From: Plasmopara viticola
Lineage: Eukaryota; Oomycota; Peronosporomycetes; Peronosporales; Peronosporaceae
Length of the DNA stretch: 64,000 bases
Direction: 5' to 3'
NCBI GenBank assembly: GCA_001695595.3
Contig: MBPM02000042.1
Coordinates: forward strand, 1 to 64,000
Part shown: in pieces, positions 1 through 13,080 of the stretch
How the letters are laid out: the number at the start of each line of letters is the position of its first letter
Numbering within the stretch: the stretch's first letter is position 1
Made by a program: the position numbers and the translations under genes
Notes under the pieces: generated by a model
Databases searched by the model: none
Seen by the model: the letters and a program-made list of their open reading frames with translations, nothing else
Told to the model about the DNA's origin: nothing

Positions 1-2140
1 GATTTTAGAAACCTTATGGGCTGAGGATAACACAGGATGTGTAAATAGCCAGTTAGAGAGAAGAAGAATGATAGCCTACAGAATGATAGCAGTAGAGAGC
101 GGAAAGCCACTAGCTAGGCTGTAACGCGACGAAAAATCAAAAGCGTTTTTGTTTAATAACACTTCTCAACTGGCTCTAAGCAACTAACACTTTTCCTCCT
201 TTATGCTTTTCGCCCCGCTCGCCGCCTAAGCCGTGTCCGACGACCGAGCATTGAAGAGGATTCCTCCGCAACTATTTTACATGGTAGCTTTTGAAGTGTC
301 ACGCTCTAAAGCTCAAGGCAAAAGTGCGTGCAGTCACATAGCGGAAAGCGAGTCATCTTGTAATTGGTGCTATCGACCACATCGCGGAGAGTACTATATA
401 ACAAAAGATAATCGCTCAGCAAAAATTAAATGTTTAAGTGTTGGTAAGTGTGGCTGCACGCTAGCGTTGTACAAACATGTGATACTCATTCAGGTGGTAT
501 GTAGTCTAATGTTTTTGTCGTTCGGAAAATCCCTGACCGTTACTCAACAGCTTCTAGATAAGTTACCCACTTGGCTTTGCTTGATCAACATTTTTTACTA
601 CTGAGCTGTTTTGTCCGGCTTCGTTACATGGGAAAACGAAAGAAAAGTAAACTTACAAATCGGTTTGTAAACACCACTGAGATCTGAATAAGCCGTGACA
701 AGGAGTTCGAAAAGCTTAAAAAGTCCAACGGTAAATCAGCTGAAGCTCATTCAACTTATACGCATCGAAATGCCGGATCAGAAGAACTCAAAGACCTGGA
801 ATTGAGTCCGTGACATCACCAAAAAACCGAAGCACCGTATGCAGCAGACCTGCGTGCTTTTGAAGGCTCTTTAGGCCCCTTTTTTTGACAAGTTCACTTT
901 TGTTTCGATTCTTGAAGCTTATTTAAGGTCGGACAGATTATGCGCCGAGAAGTCCATCAAGTTTGGCTCAACAAAGAGGACGTACGGCTGAGCGCCAATC
1001 TTCAAACCGAAGACCTATCAATCATTTTGAATCAGCACGCTCGACGACAAAGAATCTTTCCAGGATTCTCGCTTTTAACTTTTTGAGCGTCGATCTCGCA
1101 AGATAAGTGCCAATGGCCAAGCGTAATCAAAGATCTACTATCTACGACGTTACAGAGAAGTACATCTGTGTGAAGCCGTATTCAATTTTACTTCTATGAT
1201 GATGGTAAGTGTGTTTGGGCCTACCACAATGCCGTTCTTGAACACACAGCAACCATAACATATTTAAGTTAAGGAGTGGCGCTTCTTTATAATCATGTAT
1301 ACGAACGCCTACCTTGTTTTCAGGCCAGAAAGCTCGACCATCAATGGAACTGAAAGCTTGACGGAAGCATTTGTTTCAATCAACTGTGATTTAGATCACA
1401 TAATTCTCTGGTAAATCGATTTTACGGGTGAGTATCCAGTGTTAGCCTCGGCATCCCTTATAACAGAGTGCATACACCATGCACACCTGATCATGTGTCA
1501 TTAAAGATAACCATTAATGCTTTGATATAGAACAAAAGATTTTGATTATTGTATCCTCTAATGTGCAAAAGCTTAAGTTTTACATCACACAATGATCGCC
1601 ATCGTTGAGGCTTAGCTGTCTAAGATCCAAAGCATAATTTCTCGTAAGGACTAAAATGCCGTAAAGGGGGTTTGATACAGGTCTTAAGGAACGGCTGAAA
1701 AGGCATCAGCTGTGCACTTTTCATGAAAGCCGGCAAATATTTCCGGTTGCCTTTCGACAAGTGGAGAAGATAAATCTACCCCAGAGCCCTCGCGAGTGTT
1801 GGAAACTCAGTCCATTCACGTGGGGGTAAAGTCGACTTCGACTTATATTATGTCTAACCCATCGCCAGCATTCGTCTTCATCTCGTTTCTTGAGAGTAGT
1901 CTCTTGTATTGAAGCGTCGTATGTAAGGCACTCGAGAGTTTCCTCACATTGGGTGCATGTCACTTATGTTGCCAGAACACTAAGTATGCCAAATGATGTC
2001 CTAATGTAAAATTTGGTCCATTTTTTAAGGCAATCACATAGCTACCGGAAGATTGCGCTGGGATAAGACTTCTATTTAATGAAGAGGAGGGATTTCTGAA
2101 AACATTTCTTGGCGCAAATAACCTTGCTTGCCGCTATGGC
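1..2140. other. Repeat-rich DNA, no recognisable gene
   Basis: AT-rich sequence with scattered stops in all frames. A 123-codon open frame at 233-604 has low-complexity composition and no family resemblance that I can see. No RNA gene or mobile-element terminus was recognised. Confidence 0.5.
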
Positions 2141-2149
2141 CTTTACTGG

Positions 2150-2450
2150 CCGAGAAGTCACATCCAGAAGGTCTTATCGGTCCACATCGGACCAGACTGA
2201 GTGGACATCTTTCTCGACCTTAGGTCCGGTTGGCGAGTCCCATAGTCCCTCATTTGTTGCTTTGGTAGCCCGGGCAAACGGACCCATCCGTGACATTTAC
2301 GAAGAACTTTGTCGTTATCTTTGCTCTTTCTTACTGGCTCTTACATTCCACACCCTTTTACCAAACGCATTTAATGTCGCGTCTCCGCCCTTAAAACCCC
2401 CGACTTTCCTGTCCGTCTTTGTAAGGATAGCGCTGCCAATAAAATGACGC
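2150..2450 (+). repeat. Dispersed repeat family R3, copy a
   Basis: This stretch aligns by eye with 4490-4750 and 15400-15720. Shared landmarks are a GGCGAGTC-like block, a block like CATCCGTGACATTTACGAAG, and a closing CGTCTCCGCCC...CCTGTCCG block. The copies are degraded and do not share one open frame, so they look like relics of a former gene or transposon. Coding strand and identity are unknown. Confidence 0.5.
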
Positions 2451-3199
2451 GTTATCACAGCCCTAATGGTCGAAGAGCCGGGCGAGTGCTCAACGTATTC
2501 ACCACCTAAAGCCGGATGGATATATGTTTAGATCACCGGTCAAGGAAAATGGGTTTGCGATCATTCTTTGTCGCAGCATTGATGAGGTCTCTGTTGACGC
2601 CTTTTTTTATTTAATGGCGAAGAAATACGAAGGTCCGGTTTCACGAGACCCGCTTATAACGCAACCGGTATAGTGTATGAAGTGACTTTATTCCATAATC
2701 GGATACCAAGTAAAATCTCTGACCTGCTTACGCATTATTAAAGGAGTTAGAAAAGCAAGCGGCTCGGCTTGTTCTCCAGCATAAAGAAAAGAGCTGTAGT
2801 ATGGCGGTATTACGTGAGTGAAGGCTAGCCATCACAACGGCGTGTATCTGTCAAGGCATTAATACGTACGATACAGAAAGCTCAAATGCCATGGTTGTCT
2901 GAAAATGTGTTTTAAGCTATTTGAATGTACGAGAAGCTAAATTTTCGTAAGATTCAATCTGGTTAAACTACAACATGTGCAGTCAAAACCATTTCTACAA
3001 CAAAACTACACCGGCGGTTTGTCGCATTATTCAAAGTCATGTGCTGAAGAGGCCCATTACAATTCTTCAAGTATGCGAGCTCACCCAGGGTTTAATGTGT
3101 ATTGCATAGGCCCGATTATGAGCTTAGGCACTAAAAGGAGGTATTCGTCACGAGATTAATCATGTATCTAGCTGGGAACAATGGCATTGAGTCATACAC

Positions 3200-3700
3200 G
3201 GCCACAGCCTTACGTTTTTTTTCTTACAGTCGACCTATACATTTTTTAGCACAAAGTGCCACAACCTCAGTATCAAGAGAGCGACTTGGTGTGAAGCGTT
3301 TCCATTCTGCGCTTAATACTCGAGATATGGCCGGATTAAACCAATTGCAGCAGTGCATGCCTAAGCAAACTCAAGATCGTTGTTGGTGGATTTTAGCAAC
3401 CCATGAGTTGTATTACATCAACTAGATCCTGGTGCAAATGACATCAACTCGTGCGCCATTTGATGCTGAGAATTTATCTTTCTCGTTTTCTTCTCAAAAA
3501 GGAGGCTGCCACATAGAACACTTTTTTGCGGACGCTGTCGCTCAAGTAAGGCTCAGTTTTTTGGTGAGAGAGGACGGTTATATCTTCGATCCAAAACTCA
3601 TAAAAAATAGAAGCTCTACTTCAATAAGATATTCTTGACGACGTTAACGCTATCTTGTCATAAAGCCAGTCATGACGCTTATGCCATAAAGCGAGTACTG
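3200..3700 (-). repeat. Dispersed relic family R1, copy a (inverted)
   Basis: Read on the minus strand this aligns with 29620-29990. The match includes ACTCATGGGTTGCTAAA against GCTCGTGGGTTGTTAAA and a long block around CGCTTCACACCAAGTCGCTC. The plus-strand translation at 3290-3425 resembles the minus-strand translation at 29788-29991, which confirms the inversion. The source family is not recognised. Confidence 0.6.
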
Positions 3701-4489
3701 TGTAATGAGCATAACTTGCAAGTCTTCGTGTCACAGCAGACTGGTTACGGGAGTTTTTACTGGTGCCTTCCCATAATATAAGCAAAAGGCCTAGTGAAAG
3801 CAGCTCCCTCAGACATCCTTGACCGCTAAGGTCGGAGATCAACTGTGAAATGAGATAGAGGAGCTCTCATGGACGCCAAGATTGGCTTGTGATGTGAGAT
3901 GGTTGACTCGCTGTACAGAACTTCTACTACAAATACCTTAAAGCCGTTGCAATCGGGAAGTAGAAACAGCGAGCGCTCTTCATGTCAGCCGCGGCCTTTT
4001 ATACATGTGTTGTGTATGGTAAAAAAAAGTTTCATGCACGCTATACAGCAGCAAATTAAGCCAAAATCGAAACCTTTTTAAGCTGGATGGTCATTGAAAG
4101 GAAAATGAACTTAAGGTAAAGCATGTTGTGCAAGATAGTTGGTTTCACGTTGTAGTACCTTGTAAAATATACTGACTTTCAAGCTAATTTGTTTAATCGA
4201 ACCGTGCTGTGGTGGCGCTCCTTTTAAAATCCTCTACCAGATGCAGACCATCCCTGTTGTCATAATTTTTGTCTTAAATGATAGATATTCTTAAGCCGAA
4301 ATACGTAGGGTTCTTAGAACACGCATGTCAGGAGTAGTGGCTAGGTTTTAGACAAGTATCGCCACACGAAGAGTGGTCATTAAAAAATCTTTTTCCGCAC
4401 AAAACAGACAAAGATGCGACTCGCCTTCATTTTTTTTCTTCATCATCTGAGTATTAACATCAGAAAATCTCTCCTCATTTGCAGTGAGC

Positions 4490-4750
4490 CAAAGTAAGTG
4501 AATGTCTCATGGAACGGCACCTTTTGTTTAGTAATTGGTGGGACACATAGAGTCTCGCTCGCTGCGTCAGCTTTGTGGGAGAATGGGCTCATCCAAGAAA
4601 TGTATCGGGCATTTTGTCGTAGATTTTGCCCTATATGGTCCTCAAATGCAATTAACTCATCAAGAAACACATTTAAAATCTCGTGTCCGCCCTCAGAAAT
4701 TCTAAAACTTCCTGTCCGTATCGGTGAGTCTTTGGATAATTGGTGAACTT
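4490..4750 (+). repeat. Dispersed repeat family R3, copy b
   Basis: Second copy of the family described at 2150-2450. The block around 4590-4630 matches 2285-2330, and the closing block at 4678-4720 matches 2378-2420 and 15645-15690. Both strands stay open for 80-110 codons here, but no family was recognised on either. Confidence 0.5.
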
Positions 4751-4829
4751 GACGGGTGGCTATTTGAACCATTGAAGCACAAAAAAGGTTCGGTGCTTTC
4801 GGGGATTAGCCTCGATAATATTCTTAGTC

Positions 4830-5040
4830 TATTATACATATAGAGCTAGCAAGCGTAGCTTGCGTATCGTTTTTGCATGCGTGAACGGTTTTTAAGACCA
4901 CGTACACCCTAGTAGACTCTAAGACGCTAGGCATGTATGGTTAACGCTTCATCGTAGACAGAAGGTAGCCGAAGCGAGCATGTTATAGTAATATAGTCAC
5001 TGTTGATTGTGCTAGTAGCAAGAGTAACTGTAATTAGCCT
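4830..5040 (+). repeat. Duplicated segment R2, copy a
   Basis: Same order of blocks as 32560-32747: a TTTTTAAGACCA block, an AAGCGAGCA block, then GTGCTAGTAGCAAGA followed by TAACT and ATAATTAGC-like sequence. This copy lacks the long inverted arm present at 32748-32790, so it shows the arrangement before that hairpin formed. Confidence 0.6.
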
Positions 5041-5049
5041 CTTCGGTAA

Positions 5050-8000
5050 TTCAATTTTATCCTAATCTACTTGCGTCTAGGGCGGTCCTTTATATATAGA
5101 ATGTATTACGTGTGCCAGTCTTCGTATAAAGCACCAATCAATAAGACAACAGATTTGAAGTCGACATGTGAAGAAGTTTCATCTGAGGCAATGTTCGGGC
5201 AGTATCAGGTGGGTAATGGTTTTAATGAAAGATAATGTGATTAAGCAATAAATATTCCCAACGTCAATGAGAAGTCTAACAAAATCCAAAAGCTCTACAT
5301 TGATAGTAATTGCGGACTCAACCTTAATGCTAACATGTCTTTTTGAACTTGAAATGCTCATCTGCAGGACAAGAATATGTGATGTACTTCTCACCGACAT
5401 ACTCTGTTCGGCATTCGACTGTGATCTGGCGGCCACTGCTTGCACAATCAAACAAAGCTGCGTCACGTCATTATCATAAACATCTATTTCAAAGCTCAAA
5501 GCAGCACGGTCGGGTGTTAAATGATCAATACACTAGACGGCTACTACCAACTTTTAATGAGTAACTCACACAGCACGTGATCCGCCCAGTAGTTAGAAAT
5601 TATAGTACTTAGCGGTGTCACAAGTACTATAGCGCTCTAGCAAAGCCTAACTACGTTCAGGCAAATGTTTCGATGATAATGGATATTCACCCAGATGCGC
5701 TTTCGCATTTAACGCATCCATATATGTATAAATGAGATCTGCTGGCTCTGAAGACCAACTAAAGCCATCTCAAAATTTTGTTAAAGTCATGATGACCAAT
5801 AAACACCACACCAACACCCACCAACAATTGTTTCTTTGCAGCAGGAAACAATAAGGTCCCTTGCCTTTTTGTAAGCCGTCATCAAACTTGACCAGACCGT
5901 GAGACAGTGAAAGCCGTTTAACTTGGTCTTTGTCAAAAGCTTAAACGATATTACGGCAAAATATCACGGCGATGGTTGAGTCTAGCTAGCTTTATGCACA
6001 CTTTTGGTGCTAAATATGTTAGTCTTGCGGACTATCCCTTTACTTTGAATTCATCTCTAAAATACCCCTGATAGCATTAAGATAAGCCTTTAGCTGTAAA
6101 TCTTGCTTTGTGGGACGAGACAAAGCCATAGCGACGCTACCGACTATGTCATCAAAAGCGCGTTACTGCAACTGATTAAGATTGCATCAACTTGACTCAC
6201 TTCAGCAGCTTTGAGCCGCCAAACTTGAGAATAGCACAGAAAGTAAGCTGACATACACTAACCACATATAAACTATGATTGCACCCTCAACCTTCCAAAT
6301 TTTTTGTGGTCAATTTTGACCTCGTGTCAACGAGGACGGCAAAGCTACGGTTCACTAGTTTACAACGACGGCAAGAGGGCTGTCAACATATTGCTGTGTA
6401 AAGCCTGTGCCAATAAAAGCCTTCTAGGCTGAATTTGCTTGACGAGTGGCTTCCGTGTCAAACACAAACCTGCAAATCAATGTACGCTTTTACGCGAGCC
6501 ATACATTGAGTTGGCTCATATAACCAATCGATAATAATCCCCTCCATGACTTGAAAGAGTTTCGGGAAAGAATACTTTAGACGTCGCAAGGTAGCTTATT
6601 GCGACTGTGCTCACACACATGCGTAGCCAATCTAAATCACCACAGTGCACTTTCTTACTAAAGTCGAGTGATGAGTTTTTTAATTGCGATTGCAGCATTT
6701 TTGCTTTAAGGAAGTTGACAATTTGCGACGCTTTGGGCAAATTGATTCCAAGTTGTTGCCTTGAATGGCATATAAATGACGTATATGTGCTATTGGAGAA
6801 ACGATAAGCAGTTATTTGGTCCGGAAGAATTGTTATTTCGGTCTTAATAACCAATTGGTGGGCTGGATGTACAAGTGGGTAAACAAGTGTGAATGTGAAG
6901 GCGTGTGATACAAGCCAGAGGTTAAATGCGGCTCACATAAAAGCTCTTCCACAAAATAGCAGTCCATTAGTCTTAGTTTGTGTTTGACCTTCTGTTAATT
7001 AAACATACATGTGCTTGCACACCGTCTGAGCAAGATGGTGCAATCGGCACCTATTTTAAAAGCAAGCAGAAGGCGAGTGTATGAATACGGAATTTATATA
7101 CCATTATCTTGCGTGCACGGTAATGTCGTATGAGGACACAGACTTTTTTGAGACGCCAATTTGCTTATTTGGTACTCGTTTGCTCATATCAGCCGCAGAT
7201 AGATCAAAGAAATGGCCAGACAGATACATTTTTCAGCGTGCTTTAAAAAACAATACGAATTATGTGCGCGAAATTCCCATACGGAAGCAAAGAAGCTTTA
7301 TGGTTGAGCCAGCACCTTTAACTCATCTTCGGGCTTCACACCTCTTAAAGCTATAGCTGCAGACACCGTAAATTTTTGCTAACTTGTTACAGCAAAAACG
7401 CTCATGAAGTAAGTGGGAAAACTCATTTGGAGACTAGCGTGAAGTCGGCCGAACAAATTTGCAGGGCAACAGAAGGAAAATTCGGTATTGTCGATCATCT
7501 TTTTGCAGAGTTTCGAGAAAAATGGGTCGTTTCACACGCCAACAATATCAACGTATATAGAATTTCTTTGCTGGAAGCTTTAAGAAAATTGTAGGACTAT
7601 CAGTCCCACTAGTCTCGTGTGTTTTCAAAAGACCCCTCACAATCCTTCTTAGTATTGTCCTCGCGCTCGACCATGCTAATCGGGAAAAAAAAAGTGATGG
7701 CGATGCGGTGGCTCACGATATGCCGATTGAGATTTGACGGAGGACAAGCTGTCATAAGACTGCGGGAGTGGAGCGTTCAATCGACAATGCAAAATCAAAA
7801 AATTCTCCGAAGTAGGTCAAGGCCTCACACTGTGACGCACAGCGGTCGTTTTACCCACGAAGCAAATAAACAATGCTTATTCTTACGGGCCTTGAACGTC
7901 TAGAATTATCGCGGAAAAGCCGCAGCCCATCTGTGAAGACCGACCGACCGTAAGAGCAATTTCAAGCTTGTAAGGTAATAGCTGCTATTATTCATAGAGA

Positions 8001-9030
8001 AGATACGAGGTGAGAGTGGCCTCCTTCGACATATTTTGGCCCCTAAAGACAATATCGTTTTATATAAAGTGCGGTTAGCAGCGAAAGAGTTCTCGTGTCT
8101 ATCAGAGGCTCTGAAACATTTTTCACGCAAAACTCATGCAAAAAGCTCGAAGTGATGACTTAAAGGCTTTTATAGTTTAAATGCAGAAGCAACAGGCAAA
8201 TTATATAAAAAACTGTTGTTTGCACGTCCGGATTTAGTACGAATTAAAGTACCCGCTTTACGTTCTTTCGCCCTTACCTTGGCTTGGCATTACGCTAAAG
8301 CCAATAATTCACGAAGGTGAGTCATCATCGACTCATAAAAGAGCAAAGTGTTTTTTAGGCTCACGAACGTAACGTATTTCGTGGGAATGAGTGAGTTTTG
8401 CCCCCGGAATGTTCATTAAATTTTGGGTGTATGCTTTTTGATGAATTGGGCTGGTGACAATGATCTCGCGACGCCGAGTGGAATCCTTGAGCGGAAGTTG
8501 ATGCGGTACTTAAAGCACGCGCACAGACGCCGTTATTTCGCGCTGTAGGCCGCACATTAAGCGGTGGAATATCCTCTTGTCGCGCAAAGCAGGCTTGTAT
8601 ACTGCTTGGCACCATATTCTGCAGCGGCTAGGTAATATTTATTCGGGTTGCGTCAGACCTGTTTTTTACTAGTCTAGACCTCTTACGGGGCGTCGACTTG
8701 CGCCGAAACTGACCGGTGGGCGAATCACGAAGCCCATCGCCTAGAAACGTCGTCTCCAGAGAAATACACCGAGAGCTGTCACCTGTTCCGTTGTTCTCTT
8801 CTTTCTAGGCCCCGCTTTTGCTCACGTCATTACAAAGTACATCGGGTTGTGTCTTTGCTAAAAAATCTATAGACATTTCAGTCGTTTAGGCTTAGCCCTT
8901 TGCATCGCCGGTAAGTCGACCTTCAACATTTTTTTGTACTATGGCATTTTTTTAAATCCTAACAATGCCCTGAGGCTTTTTTGCAGTAAAAAAAATCCGA
9001 TCAAGAGTTACACCAAGCTGTCTTCGTGAA
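5050..9030. other. Repeat-rich DNA, no recognisable gene
   Basis: Short open frames of 60-94 codons occur (for example 7081-7356 and 7619-7903), but none has a recognisable domain, and composition is like the surrounding non-coding DNA. Nothing else could be supported. Confidence 0.45.
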
Positions 9031-9039
9031 ACGTCAAAA

Positions 9040-9660
9040 ATGTATATAAAACAGGGTGACAATAACGATAGGTGCGAACACTCTACCGTGATGAAGTTAG
9101 GGGTCTATCATAGCTTTTGCTTGCCACTGAGGCTCTGGCGAGCGAACCTCGAAAAGTCTGCCGATTACGGTAAAAGCACTGATGCAGTTCTCGTCCTAGG
9201 CAATGTCTTTGCAGATGCAGCATTTGCAGATGCAGCCTTTGCTATTGGTGAAACATTAAGCACTGAGGCTGATTTTGGTACAGAGGCGCCTTTAAAATTC
9301 TTGAATTATGTGCGCGCATGACGAGAGTACTGACGGCAAAATGAGAGAAGTCGGAGAGCACTGTGATTACGACTATACCAGTCACTTCATGATGACTTAG
9401 AAGCTGCTGCACAGCTTAACATAACCAGACGGCTGATTAGCATTACTCGTATTTTGAAAGAAATAAGGCCGATACATTGATTTATGAAGAGAAGAACCTT
9501 AAGTATAAGAAAAGCGATCCGTCCGAAGCAATTAAATTCTTGCAGACTCGATTTCAGTGTCGGTATTAATTTAGAATTTATTCAGGTGGAAAATTTTAAA
9601 ATGTAAGGGAAGCAAGACATGATGTTGCGCGCAAAAATACGCCTTGTACTAAGAGCATTG
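9040..9660. repeat. Segmental duplication, partner of 39040-39490
   Basis: Aligns with 39040-39490 in the same orientation. Shared blocks include GCAGATGCAGCATTTGCAGATG against GCAGTTGCAGCATTTGATGCG, GAGAGCACTG, AATTCTTGCAGA and GACATGATG(T/G)TGCGCGCA. The 93-codon open frame at 9040-9321 owes its Ala/Asp-rich stretch to this simple repeat and is probably not a gene. The duplication continues through the neighbouring pseudogene. Confidence 0.65.
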
Positions 9661-9763
9661 ATAAGTGACCTTGTAGCAGAAGTTGGCAACTTTAGTTGGG
9701 AATGCTAAAACTCTATACATAAACGAACAATCTTGTGCCTATCGCCTTTCTGAAATCAAAGAT

Positions 9764-11090
9764 TTAAGTAGCTCTACAATGCAATACATTGCGTGCGTGG
9801 TCGTTTTCATCGAGCTTACGTACAAAATGCACCGTCGCCAAACTCCGAGCCAGGTGCCACAATAATGTGCAAGTCCTGCAGTAGGTGCGCCCAAAGTCGC
9901 CAACATTTGTGATGGTCACGCTTTTATCGGCATTGAAAGCCATTTTGTTTTTGGAATGTAATGACAGATTCAGAAACACGTAAAAAGCCGAAGTTGTATA
10001 CGCAAAACGCGTATCAGGCATGACTAGCAGTCGCTTGACAATATACTGGCTTAATGTGAAGTCTTTTGCGACGCTCGCCCTTGTCCATGCCTCAATAGCA
10101 GCCACCTGGCCTGTGGCGTTCGGACACGACGTCTACTGCACCTGTAGCAACGTGCGTGGATCGATGTAGTTTAAGGCGTGGCTAGGCAAGACGCTTGGTA
10201 AACGGACTGTTGTGCACCGTTTCACACCAGCACATCGGTGACTGGATCCTCCATGGGTTTCTTGGCTTGACCCATGTTTTGTGGGATGAGGTTCCGCAGC
10301 TCGACCAGACCTTGCATATGCACGTATATGATAATTTTTAATAATAGGCTAAGCACTAGCGGCCAGTTCATGGTCGTGTCGGGCTTACTCACGCACAGGA
10401 ACCACACTTGCTTGCCCTCGGCTTCCACTGACCATGATCTGGCCACCATCACCTTTTTAATTTTGGGTTTAGAAAGCACTTGTCGGTCACGCTGCTATCC
10501 GTACACACCCGGTCTTAGATGGAGATCGGGTCACAGCCACGACCTTTTCGCTCTCCGAAGTTGTATAGGAGCTAATATGCGCACGAATTTCCAACCGTAA
10601 GGTGAACTTGCGCGACCACGTAAAAGAGGTACTGATATCAACATCTTTGATAACCGTGTCATTAATCTACGATGACGCCTGGCTGTCCCATGGACGGCTT
10701 TTAATCTTTGTCACGTGTTGTGAAAAAAACGCAAGCGCATACCCTTGGTCTTACAATCCTTAAATCAAACATCAAAGAAGTCTTGAGCGTAAAGCCGATA
10801 AGCATTTCATTCAATGCCATATCCCCTTTCTCATATAGCAGTATAGATTATGGGTAGGTATTAGAGTCTGGTTTACAGGGTGTGCTTGAGAAGCAGTTCG
10901 TAGTGGGCGTAAACGACGTCCAATGTCGATGATTCAATAGGTTATACGGCATAGTCCATCTCCTCCTTCTCTTTGACGGCAGCGCACGCGTCCTCGATGC
11001 GCTTGAAAGCGATAACAGAGGCAGAATTGTCGACAAATTGGCGGGCTGCTTGCTTGGCCTCGTCACCTTCGTACGCAATCTTTAGTTTCC
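9764..11090 (-). pseudogene. Decayed prephenate dehydratase/aminotransferase, copy 1
   Basis: An inverted, heavily decayed relative of the gene at 35436-37431. Read on the minus strand, 11078-10848 matches its N-terminal dehydratase part in a shifted frame, 10479-10222 matches the start of the aminotransferase part, and 10105-9764 matches its C-terminal part, with the serine- and phenylalanine-rich stretch before the KSVTIT motif. Many frameshifts and internal deletions exclude a functional protein. The codon where the intact copy has its start reads ATA instead of ATG, a change shared with the third copy at 40110-41960. The two pseudogenes therefore probably descend from one already damaged copy. 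Confidence 0.85.
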
Positions 11091-11093
11091 CCC

Positions 11094-12046
11094 CTATGCC
11101 TTCAAATAAAATAAGTTAACGCTGAGGATGTTAGCGATGGCGTTGCAGAGGGTGCTCAAATCAAAGGTAGGAGTGCTGGAAGTGAGCGTGCTGCCTATGC
11201 TGCAGGCCTTGTAATAGTCGCAAATTTGTGCACGCGAACCACCTATCCCACCTTTAAACGCAAACTCAACTTCTGCAAGATATAGGATATTCCAGAAGGT
11301 GTTCGCAAAGCCCAAGTTCGACAACCTTCCAGATGATATAATTGTCGAACATTGTTCCAATTTTCCCCTTCCATTAAAAATTCGGGTTGATGTTTCAACA
11401 ACATGAGGGTTAGCTCATATTTTTTGTTCAACAAATCCTGGGCTAACCTGGAGAGAGTCCAAACTTTCCGTAACACTCGAGAAAGGCAGTTTGAAGCTCC
11501 ATTATAAAGTTCAGTTTGTCTGCGGGTAAAGCTGTCGCTTAGACGAAGTAGGTCTAACGTTGCGAAGCATAAGCAACGCCCACCGAAATGTCAAATGCAG
11601 GTCAAATCCTTAAGCAAATATATATACGCACCATCAAATACAAGGATAAAACTGGAGAACCGACTTAGTTCATTTTTTCATTGTAGATAATTTGTTCTAG
11701 CGAAGGTTTGCCACGTTGCCAGAGGGAAATTAATTATCTGTGAATACTCGCCTCCATAAAATGATTTGCATCTCAGTTTCGGGCATAAAACTGTCATTGT
11801 GCGGAGTAAACCTGATCTATACCCCTATACCTTCCTAAGCGTAGCGCAAATTCGGTCCTTTTATTACCCAGGGCTCACAAAGTTCCGGCTGTGGTACAGT
11901 ATCAAAGCTTTCAAAGTACGACCTTAATAATACTCGGAAAACCTCACCTTCTAGAAGTAGTATTAATATAGCGTTTTCACGGTATTACTGATGTTTTGAA
12001 TAATGCTCACATCCATGGTTAGTTTTAATTACATATAATTTTTTTA
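11094..12046. repeat. Duplicated 5' flank of the pseudogene
   Basis: Upstream flank of copy 1, homologous to 41990-43440. The landmark is GTGCGGAGTAAACCTGAT at about 11799, followed by a conserved block ending TTTATTACCCA. At 38.9-43.9 kb the same flank is present twice in tandem, here only once. Confidence 0.7.
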
Positions 12047-12657
12047 GGGAAATGATACCGGGCAGGCACTTTTCGCTAACGGGCAGGCACTGATGTTTAT
12101 ATGAATTAAATTGATTGGCATTTCTTCTCTGTGATTGGCTGGAGGTTAATTCTCAGTCGTGATATCAATTCATATGTGCAACACCAATCTCAATATCCCA
12201 AAACTACTTTTCGACGTTAAAACCGCAACTTTCCACGCAACTTTGACGTATTCTTAGTTGCGTGGAAAGTCATATATTTCCCTATATGAAAACGCCTAAG
12301 ATGTAACCGATGTATATGCGACGAACATGCTTATCAAGTGCTAACACACATTCGAGTCCTCAATGACTTGCTCGCAATTGTCGTCTCGCTTAGCGATCGA
12401 GCACCTTAAGTAGACCCTCGATGTATTGGCACGCCTTTTTTTCCATAAGTAAAGGAAACTATCAACGCCTCGCGCTTTCGAGACAAAGCCTTATCATACA
12501 ATTGTCATAGATAAGCAACCGCTTCATTTTCCGTAGAATTTTTAATTCTTCTGTAGCCTAAAAATTATGATTAAATGCCAATCAATTTAATTCATATAAA
12601 CATATAAACATCAGTGCCTGCCCGTTAGCGAAAAGTGCCTGCCAGGTATCATTTCCC
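12047..12657. mobile_element. hAT-like MITE, 611 bp, with 8-bp target duplication
   Basis: Terminal inverted repeats run from 12047-12121 and 12575-12657. They match almost perfectly apart from one base near the tip and an 8-bp duplication in the right arm. The tips read GGGAAATGATACC. Each arm contains the decamer GGCAGGCACT twice, as expected of subterminal transposase sites. The element is flanked by TTTTTTTA at 12039-12046 and 12658-12665, an 8-bp target site duplication typical of hAT-type elements. Inside is a second hairpin (15-bp arms at 12228-12242 and 12256-12270). No transposase is encoded, so it is non-autonomous. The homologous segment at 43.4 kb lacks it, so it inserted after the segmental duplication. 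Confidence 0.9.
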
Positions 12658-13080
12658 TTTTTTTATTGAGCGCTGGTAATTTTATGGTTTATGGTTTTAG
12701 CATCAGCTCATTTAAAGTTTTATAGTATAGCAAATGTTTTTTTTACATGGGCACATTTACGAATTCATAATTTCGCTTTAGTTCACGCATTATCGACATA
12801 TATGTGTTCATGTATGTGCACATTTGGTGGAATAGCGACAATCACTTTCTAACGTCAAAGTGCTAATGGTAAACCCTTCAACTAGGCCGTTGTGCGTATA
12901 CTGCGCACCAGGCACAATTTCAGCTTGCTTCGACTACTCGTTCAGATCAACGAAATATTGGCAGCAGTATCGACGTGCTGTTCAAATTAATTGTCTTGAA
13001 TCTTGATGTCTCGATTGCCGTAAACACTGAGCCAATTCGTTTGCTTTTTAAACAAAGCCCTTCAATTATTATTTTGCATA
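12658..13080. repeat. Segmental duplication, partner of 43500-43860
   Basis: Shares with 43500-43860 the blocks CGTGCGTATACTGCGCACCAGGCACAA-like at about 12890 and ATATTGGCAGCAG followed by GACGTGCTGTTCAA. This continues the 9-12 kb duplication on the far side of the MITE. No gene was recognised. Confidence 0.65.

Noticed and set aside
233..604. 123-codon open frame as a gene
   Set aside because: No domain, no homologue-like motif, Ser/Leu-rich low-complexity composition and no Kozak or intron signal; probably chance.
9040..9321. Ala/Asp-rich ORF as a secreted repeat protein
   Set aside because: The periodicity comes from a GCAGATGCA simple repeat, and the paralogous sequence at 39.0 kb is not open in the same frame.
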